The notes under the pieces are model-generated. The model saw only the letters and a list, made by a program, of their open reading frames with translations. It ran no database searches and was not told the DNA's origin. The position numbers and the translations under genes were made by a program. Positions 58,732 to 64,000 of a stretch of 64,000 bases of DNA are shown in pieces (the stretch's first letter is position 1; each line of letters begins with the position of its first letter). The stretch comes from Pseudomonas sp. SST3 (GTDB taxonomy: Bacteria > Pseudomonadota > Gammaproteobacteria > Pseudomonadales > Pseudomonadaceae): NCBI RefSeq assembly GCF_003325755.1, contig NZ_QORI02000010.1:1-64000 (forward strand), read 5' to 3'.

Positions 58732-58760
58732 ACGAGTTGGCGCATATCGCGCCAACTCGT
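58732..58760. terminator. Terminator between the EamA gene and gntR
   Basis: Perfect 12-bp stem (ACGAGTTGGCGC / GCGCCAACTCGT) with ATATC loop between convergent genes; likely works in both directions. Confidence 0.85.
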
Positions 58761-58842
58761 TGGGTTTCACTGCTAAACAAGTTTGCCAGCGTCCCGGTAG
58801 AGTCAGGACGGCCTACTGGCGGATAGGGATCTGGAGAGTTGG

Positions 58843-59595
58843 TCAGCTGACGTTGTCTGTCTCCGCCTCCTCATGTGCATGGCGGAGGCGCTCACGGCTG
58901 TTGGTGAGATGCAGGCGCATCGCAGCACGAGCTGATTCCGCGTCCTGGCGAGCAATAGCGTCGTAGATCTGCTCGTGTTCACGACCCAGACGCTGCTGGT
59001 AGTGCGGTTGATCATCATGCGCCAGGCGTGCCGAATTCAGCCGGCTGCGCGGGATGATTGCCGTGCCCAGGTGATTCATGATGTCCGTGAAGTAGCGATT
59101 ACCGGTCGCCTCGGCGATCTGCAGATGGAACTGGAAATCCGAGACAGCAGCTTCACTGGAGAGCGCTGCACTCTGCTGCAACGAGTCGAGGAACGCCCGC
59201 ATCGCCGCTAGCTGCTCCGGTGTCCGCCGTATGGCTGCCAATCCGGCCGATTCGACCTCAAGACTAATCCGCAGCTCGAGAATCGATAACACGTCACGTA
59301 GCGTGCCGATGGTTGCCGGATCGATGCGAAGCCCCGTGGTACTGGGCGTATCGAGTACGAAGGTACCGATGCCATGGCGCGTTTCCACCAGGCCGGACGC
59401 CTGCAACCGGGAAATCGCTTCCCGCACCACCGTCCTGCTCACACCCTGTGCCTGCATGATTGCCGACTCGGTAGGTAGCTTGTCACCACGCTTGATGACG
59501 CCGTCGCGTATCTGCTGGGACAGCTCCGCTACCAGTTCCTGCGCAAGACTGCGGTGCTTTCGGCGGACGCGTGGCTGAGCGCTCTGGTTTTCCAT
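58843..59595 (-). CDS. GntR/FCD-family regulator of the aldarate/uronate locus
   Basis: A 250-residue FadR-subfamily regulator. The N-terminal winged HTH (about residues 14-80) has LPTESAIMQAQGVSRTVVRE and HGIGTFVL; the C-terminal FCD helical domain (about 95-235) shows LELRISLEVESAGLA and FHLQIAEATGN, with His ligands for a metal-effector site. It probably represses the surrounding genes until an aldarate or uronate derivative binds (inference). The ATG at 59595 is the natural start; one at 59634 is possible. An operator-like site 48 bp upstream suggests autoregulation. Confidence 0.88.
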   Translation of the reverse strand: MENQSAQPRVRRKHRSLAQELVAELSQQIRDGVIKRGDKLPTESAIMQAQGVSRTVVREAISRLQASGLVETRHGIGTFVLDTPSTTGLRIDPATIGTLRDVLSILELRISLEVESAGLAAIRRTPEQLAAMRAFLDSLQQSAALSSEAAVSDFQFHLQIAEATGNRYFTDIMNHLGTAIIPRSRLNSARLAHDDQPHYQQRLGREHEQIYDAIARQDAESARAAMRLHLTNSRERLRHAHEEAETDNVS

Positions 59596-59643
59596 AGACA
59601 CATCGATCTCTTGAAGCGAAGTAAGCCGTATCATAGCCCAGTG

Positions 59644-59656
59644 GTTGTACGATAAC
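59644..59656. promoter_or_regulatory. GntR-type operator in front of the regulator gene
   Basis: GTTGTACGATAAC, the exact complement of the kdgD-side site at 47317-47329. A TATAAG -10-like hexamer for gntR lies on the minus strand at 59668-59673, so a bound repressor would cover the early transcribed region. Confidence 0.7.
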
Positions 59657-59762
59657 TATCCAGCGAGCTTATATTCGGCTGATATGACCTTGCGTCCGAA
59701 AACGGCACGGCTCTCCCTTGGCTCCTATACTGACGGAGCCACCCCCTCAGGAGACCGACATC

Positions 59763-60008
59763 ATGCGGCGCATAGTCCTATCCATCGCAGCTGCCTTCAT
59801 CAGCATGCCCCTATGGGCGATGCACTGTCCTATGGACATGGCCAAAATCGACGAGCAGCTGAAAACGAACCCGCCAAGCGATCCGGCGATTCTGACCCGA
59901 GTCAAAGAACTTCGTGCCGAAGGTGAAGAACTGCACAACGCTGGCGACCATGAGCAATCGCTAGAAGTGCTGGGAGAAGCACAAGAGTTGCTCGGCATGG
60001 AAGGGTAA
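59763..60008 (+). CDS. Small secreted protein of unknown function
   Basis: An 81-residue protein with a signal peptide (MRRIVLSIAAAFISMPLWA, residues 1-19). The mature part starts MHCPMDMAKIDEQL and is helical and acidic. The ATG follows CAGGAGACC. No known family named here; Cys and Met residues near the mature N-terminus could bind copper, but this is only a guess. Confidence 0.72.
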   Translation: MRRIVLSIAAAFISMPLWAMHCPMDMAKIDEQLKTNPPSDPAILTRVKELRAEGEELHNAGDHEQSLEVLGEAQELLGMEG

Positions 60009-60023
60009 ATCTGTCATCGCTTC

Positions 60024-60058
60024 CGCCGAGCAGCTGCTGGACAGTGTCGCTCGGCGGT
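60024..60058. terminator. Stem-loop between two convergent small genes
   Basis: CCGCCGAGC (60024-60032) pairs with GCTCGGCGG (60050-60058) across a 17-base loop. It is a plausible shared terminator without T tract. Confidence 0.5.
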
Positions 60059-60321
60059 CAGACCCCGCCATCTTCGCTCGAGCAGCGAATACGTAGCTCC
60101 TTGCGGTCGAAATCCTCCTCGCTGCTCAGGGTTTCATAACCCTCCGGACAGACCTCTCTCGCGCGCGTCTCGCAGCCAGGCTGTCCGGCGATCTTGGTAC
60201 AAGCGAACACATATTCATCGGTACCGTCCGCAGGCGGCACTGTTTCTATTGCGCTACAACCGGCCAATAGAGCCGTCGTCAGTGCGGCGATAAGGCGGTA
60301 TTGCATGGTGGGCTTCATCAT
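60058..60321 (-). CDS. Small lipoprotein
   Basis: An 87-residue protein with a lipobox LLAGC at residues 18-22, so the mature protein should begin at the lipid-modified Cys. Four further cysteines (ACTKIAGQPGCETRAREVC and IRC) could form two disulfides. A second ATG directly follows the first. Family and function not recognised. Confidence 0.72.
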   Translation of the reverse strand: MMKPTMQYRLIAALTTALLAGCSAIETVPPADGTDEYVFACTKIAGQPGCETRAREVCPEGYETLSSEEDFDRKELRIRCSSEDGGV

Positions 60322-60510
60322 CGGCGGTCTGGTCTCGATGCTGGTTGAACAAAAACTCCTCGTGCACTCATGACACCGTCATCGGTGCAAATACGATCCG
60401 AGCGCTAGCTGCCTTGTCCGCCCCTCCCATACAACGCATCCCCACCTAACTCTTCGCCAGCGTGGCTCAAGACAGCGGCAAAACGAGGCAGACGCCTATC
60501 GTTGCTGGCG

Positions 60511-60789
60511 CTAGCGCGGGTTAGGCGCGTCGTCCATCTCGGCGTTGTCGAGGTCGATATCAGGGGTCCCGCGCTCGGTGGCTGTGCCATGCGTTCGGTC
60601 ACGCGGAGCCTGTGGTTCGTTGCCAGGCAGCTCGTCGACGCCCGCCTGGTCATCCGGATTCACATCCGTGCGCCCCGGGCTCAGCGGCGGTGCGGAGCCT
60701 GGAATCAGCACACCGTCGTCTTCATCGTCAGCACGCGTATCAGTACGGGATTCGCCCAGCGGTTGCCGATCTTCGTTTTCGATGCTCAT
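60511..60789 (-). CDS. Acidic, disordered small protein
   Basis: A 92-residue hydrophilic protein rich in Asp, Pro, Gly and Arg (TRADDEDDGVLIPGSAPP), with no hydrophobic core or signal peptide. AGAGGTGAG lies just before the ATG, which supports expression. It is likely intrinsically disordered. Function unknown. Confidence 0.55.
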   Translation of the reverse strand: MSIENEDRQPLGESRTDTRADDEDDGVLIPGSAPPLSPGRTDVNPDDQAGVDELPGNEPQAPRDRTHGTATERGTPDIDLDNAEMDDAPNPR

Positions 60790-61138
60790 CGCTCACCTCT
60801 ACTGGTTGCTCTGTACAGGTTAAGAGGATCGGTAAGCGTCTGCGTTCAGGCCAATGGACCGCCACTTGTCATCCCAGCCGCATGGTCTGTAGCTCGCCCG
60901 TCTCAGCGAGCAACATCACACCGAGGACGGTACCGCTGCCACCTGATCGAACTCGCTATGAAACAATCGCACCGCAGTTCGGCTCCAACAACGCTGGCTA
61001 ACGGCTAACCTCCATGGCGTGCAAACGCGCAACGGCCAGGCGACTCGCGAGACAGCATCGAGTCGACTGTCAGCCGTTGAGCCACATCTGATCCAGCAAC
61101 GCACCCCTATCATCACTCGAGCCCCAGGAGATCCATCT
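60790..61138. other. Gene-free interval upstream of the dioxygenase gene
   Basis: Nothing recognisable in about 350 bp; the frame in front of the dioxygenase start (from 61019) lacks a ribosome site. Promoters for the divergent genes must be here but were not identified. Confidence 0.45.
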
Positions 61139-62539
61139 ATGCAAGACTCTGGCTTCGTCAGCCGAGATGAAATACGCGCACAGTTCTCATGTGCCATGTC
61201 TGACATGTATCAGACCGAGGTGCCCTTGTACGGGGCATTGCTGGAGCTGGTCGCGGAAACCAACAACGAGCTGCTGCGCACGTCCCCTTCAATCCGCGAA
61301 CATATGACCAAGACGGGAGAGATCCACCGACTTTCCATGGAACGCCATGGGGCCATCCGAGTGGGCACCGTTGAAGAGCTGGCGACCATTCGGCGGCTAT
61401 TCGCAGTGATGGGCATGCAACCCGTGGGTTACTACGATCTTGGCCCTGCAGGTGTTCCCGTGCATTCGACTGCGTTCCGCGCCGTGCATGAAGATTCGCT
61501 GCAGGCCAGCCCCTTCCGGGTGTTCACCTCCCTGCTGCGCCTCGAGCTGATCGACAACCCCGACCTACAAAGACTGGCTAAGTCGATACTTGCCAAGCGA
61601 AGCATATTTACCCCCGGCGCCCTCGAACTGATCGCCAGGGCCGAACGTGACGGTGGGCTGACAAAAGCCGATGCGACGTCCTTCATCAACGAAGCGCTGG
61701 AAACGTTTCGCTGGCACACCCACGCGACTGTTACCGCCAACGAATACACCAAGCTGCATGATCAACACCGCTTGATTGCCGACGTGGTCGCGTTCAAAGG
61801 GCCGCATATCAACCACCTGACGCCCCGCACGCTGGACATCGACAAGGTTCAGGCAGAGATGGCTGCACGCGGCATGAGCCCCAAGGCCGTGGTGGAGGGG
61901 CCGCCCCGACGCCAATGCCCGATCCTCTTGCGTCAGACCAGTTTTAAAGCGCTGGAAGAGCATGTCGCCTTCGCTGACCAGGACAGTCCAGAAGGACGCC
62001 ATACGGCCCGCTTCGGTGAGATCGAGCAGCGCGGAGCTGCGTTGACGCCCAAGGGCCGGGCGCTATACGACAAGCTGCTGAACGCAGCCCGCGCGCAGCT
62101 AGGGGAAGCGCCGTCCGAAGGCAATGCCGTGCGTTATGCCGCGCTGCTTGCGGAGCAATTCGAGGCATTTCCCGATTCGCTTGATGAGCTACATCATCAA
62201 CAGCTGGCCTATTTCCGTTACCTCCCTACCGAGCAGGGCCTCGCTGCGCGGCATGTCGAACGCGCCAGCTCCCTGCAGGCATTGATAGACGCAGGCCATG
62301 TCAGCTACGAACCGCTTGTTTATGAGGATTTTCTGCCTGTCAGCGCGGCAGGCATCTTCCAGTCGAATCTGGGCGACAATGGCAGCGCCCGCTGCAACAG
62401 CACCGGCAGCCAGGCGGAGCTGGAAGCCGCACTGGGCGTGCCGGTGCTCGACGAGATGAAGCTCTATGAATCGTCGCAGGCCCGATCCATTGATCGTTGC
62501 ATGGAGTTTTTCTCGCCGGGCTCCATCCATGCGCACTGA
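61139..62539 (+). CDS. hglS: 2-oxoadipate dioxygenase/decarboxylase (HglS/YdcJ, DUF1338 family)
   Basis: A 466-residue DUF1338 protein: RVGTVEELATIRRLFAVMG, VGYYDLGPAGVPVHSTAFR (His ligand near residue 110), FKGPHINHLTPRTLDID (His) and the C-terminal VYEDFLPVSAAGIFQSNLG. P. putida HglS, a relative, turns 2-oxoadipate into D-2-hydroxyglutarate in D-lysine breakdown with Fe(II). Assignment is by family. CCAGGAG lies eight bases before the ATG at 61139; a 40-codon upstream extension is rejected. Confidence 0.87.
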   Translation: MQDSGFVSRDEIRAQFSCAMSDMYQTEVPLYGALLELVAETNNELLRTSPSIREHMTKTGEIHRLSMERHGAIRVGTVEELATIRRLFAVMGMQPVGYYDLGPAGVPVHSTAFRAVHEDSLQASPFRVFTSLLRLELIDNPDLQRLAKSILAKRSIFTPGALELIARAERDGGLTKADATSFINEALETFRWHTHATVTANEYTKLHDQHRLIADVVAFKGPHINHLTPRTLDIDKVQAEMAARGMSPKAVVEGPPRRQCPILLRQTSFKALEEHVAFADQDSPEGRHTARFGEIEQRGAALTPKGRALYDKLLNAARAQLGEAPSEGNAVRYAALLAEQFEAFPDSLDELHHQQLAYFRYLPTEQGLAARHVERASSLQALIDAGHVSYEPLVYEDFLPVSAAGIFQSNLGDNGSARCNSTGSQAELEAALGVPVLDEMKLYESSQARSIDRCMEFFSPGSIHAH

Positions 62540-62603
62540 TGGCGAAGGCGAATGAGTCGCCTGGAGGGACGGCGCAATACTTCAACCGGGACAAGCTGCC
62601 GCG

Positions 62604-62634
62604 CTCAGCGGGCACGTTGAGCGTACCCGCTGAG
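62604..62634. terminator. Terminator between hglS and the aminotransferase gene
   Basis: CTCAGCGGG (62604-62612) pairs perfectly with CCCGCTGAG (62626-62634) between convergent genes; no T run. Confidence 0.65.
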
Positions 62635-62672
62635 TTGCTCGGGAGATCGAGCTGCGCTTGAACAGCGCTGAG

Positions 62673-64000
62673 TCAATCGAGGTCCTGCAGCGCCTGGCCG
62701 ACGGCATCGAATACGCGGTCGAGATCTTCATGTGTGGCATTGAAGGTCGGACCGAACTGTAGGGTGTCGCCGCCGAAGCGGACATAGAAGCCGGCTTCCC
62801 ACAACGCCATGCCAGCCTCGAAAGGACGGATGATGGCATCACCGTCACGCGGCGCGACCTGCACCGCGCCAGCGAGCCCGCAGTTACGGATGTCGACAAC
62901 GTGCTTGGTGCCTTTCAAGCTGTGCAGCACCTTCTCGAAATGAGGGGCCAGCTCAGCGGACTGCTCGACGAGATTGTCTTTCTTCAACAGCTCCAACGTG
63001 GCCAAACCGGCAGCGCAGGCGACCGGGTGAGCCGAATAGGTGTAACCGTGCGTGAACTCGACGGCGTGCTCGGGGCTGGGCTGATGCATGAAGGTGTCGT
63101 AGATCTCACGACTGGCAATCACCGCACCCATTGGAATCGCGCCGTTGGTGATCTGCTTGGCGACGTTCATCAAGTCCGGTGTCACACCGAAGTACTCGGC
63201 TCCGGTCCATTTGCCCAGGCGGCCAAATGCAGTGATCACCTCATCGAAGATGAGCAGGATGTTGTGCTGGGTGCAGATCTCACGCAGACGATGCAGATAA
63301 CCATGCGGCGGGACGATAACACCGGCCGAACCGGACATCGGCTCGACGATGACGGCAGCGATATTAGAGGCATCATGCAGCTCGATCAGTTTGAGCAGTT
63401 CGTTTGCCAGCTCTACCCCGCCCGTTTCGGCCGCGCCTTTTGTGAACGCCATGTCTGGCTGCAAGGTATGCGGTAAGTGATCGACATCCATGAGCTGCCC
63501 GAACATCTTACGGTTGCCTCCGATGCCACCCAGGCTGGTGCCAGCGATATTGACGCCGTGATAGCCGCGGGCCCGACCGATCAGTTTGGTTTTCTGCGGC
63601 TGGCCCTTCAGACGCCAATAAGCGCGGGCCATTTTCACGGCCGTATCGGCGCACTCGGAGCCTGACCCAGTAAAAAACACGTGGTTCAGCTCTCCAGGTA
63701 TCAGCTCAGCGATCTTCTCCGCCAGTTGGAAGGACAGCGGATGACCGTACTGGAACGCCGGCGCGTAATCGAGCGTACCGAGCTGGCGGGCAACCGCCTC
63801 TTGGATTTCCCTGCGGGCGTGCCCAGCGCCGCAGGTCCAGAGTCCGGAAAGACTGTCATAAATGCGCCTGCCCTGATCATCGATCAGCCAACTGCCTTCG
63901 GCTCCGACGATCAGCCGTGGATCACGATGAAAGTTGCGGTTAGCCGAGAACGGCATCCAGTGAGCATCCAGCTTCAGCTGTTTGGCGATGGTAGAAGGAC
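62673..64000 (-). CDS. Omega-amino acid (beta-alanine)-pyruvate aminotransferase, partial
   Basis: A class-III PLP aminotransferase running off the right edge: the frame continues past the internal ATG at 63956 with QLKLDAHW, the usual N-terminus, so about 15 or more residues lie inside and the rest beyond 64000. Motifs: DSLSGLWTCGAGHARRE, GSGSECADTAVKMARAYW, FDEVITAFGRLGKW (Asp to PLP) and the Schiff-base Lys in NVAKQITNGAIPMGA. It transfers amino groups from beta-alanine or related omega-amino acids to pyruvate. Convergent with hglS. Confidence 0.92.
   Translation of the reverse strand, partial: PSTIAKQLKLDAHWMPFSANRNFHRDPRLIVGAEGSWLIDDQGRRIYDSLSGLWTCGAGHARREIQEAVARQLGTLDYAPAFQYGHPLSFQLAEKIAELIPGELNHVFFTGSGSECADTAVKMARAYWRLKGQPQKTKLIGRARGYHGVNIAGTSLGGIGGNRKMFGQLMDVDHLPHTLQPDMAFTKGAAETGGVELANELLKLIELHDASNIAAVIVEPMSGSAGVIVPPHGYLHRLREICTQHNILLIFDEVITAFGRLGKWTGAEYFGVTPDLMNVAKQITNGAIPMGAVIASREIYDTFMHQPSPEHAVEFTHGYTYSAHPVACAAGLATLELLKKDNLVEQSAELAPHFEKVLHSLKGTKHVVDIRNCGLAGAVQVAPRDGDAIIRPFEAGMALWEAGFYVRFGGDTLQFGPTFNATHEDLDRVFDAVGQALQDLD

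Overview
The window reads as a chromosome segment of a Pseudomonas-group gammaproteobacterium, most likely the Stutzerimonas (P. stutzeri) lineage. Reasons: GC-rich coding with Pseudomonas-like galU, gor, hemN, OprD porin and FAN1 genes; palindromic Pseudomonas REP repeats; and a Tn4651/Tn4652-type transposon. The species call is inference.

Positions 1-22860 are mobile DNA. A broken Tn3-family transposase (1-490) and a CadR-like regulator gene cut at its 5' end (483-782) abut a 22 kb transposon whose terminal inverted repeats begin at 783 and end at 22860. Its core genes have the Tn4651/Tn4652 layout: tnpA-tnpC at the left, and divergent tnpS/tnpT with the resolution region at the right. The cargo has four parts. 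(i) A leftward block encodes a disulfide-type flavin oxidoreductase, a GH15 glycosidase, an SDR, a MerF-like membrane protein, a ferritin-like protein, a membrane protein and a small helical protein. (ii) A mercury block holds merR | merT-merP-merA-SLR protein, then merD behind a second mer-like operator. (iii) A leftward three-gene cassette encodes a three-Cys-motif DUF5131 protein, a frameshifted TcmP partner and a HAD hydrolase; a broken second tnpS lies on its far side. (iv) A small zinc-ribbon protein sits near the right end. The flanks share no target duplication and interrupt different genes (cadR-like left, xylH right), so the present junctions are not those of one simple insertion.

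Positions 22861-37360 are mostly housekeeping: truncated xylH, threonine aldolase, two DUF202 proteins, a PCuAC copper chaperone, glutathione reductase, a VOC protein, galU, a chemoreceptor with a haem-c motif, hemN, and a FAN1 nuclease gene overlapping a Cas4-like/DinG-like helicase gene.

Positions 37498-59656 form a large hexuronate/aldarate catabolic locus. It encodes an OprD-type porin, aldose-epimerase-like protein, 2-hydroxyacid dehydrogenase, galactarate dehydratase, two glucarate dehydratases, a dioxovalerate-type aldehyde dehydrogenase, KdgD, a TctCBA transporter, uronate dehydrogenase, a lactonase, a DctPQM TRAP transporter, an EamA transporter and a GntR/FCD regulator. Together the enzymes spell the oxidative route uronate -> aldarolactone -> aldarate -> 5-dehydro-4-deoxyglucarate -> 2,5-dioxovalerate -> 2-oxoglutarate. 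A 13-bp operator-like motif recurs at five positions, three of them just downstream of a TTGACA-type promoter, and one in front of the GntR gene itself. It is the likely common switch.

Positions 59700-64000 hold small secreted, lipo- and acidic proteins, a HglS/YdcJ-type 2-oxoadipate dioxygenase and a beta-alanine-pyruvate-type aminotransferase that runs off the right edge.
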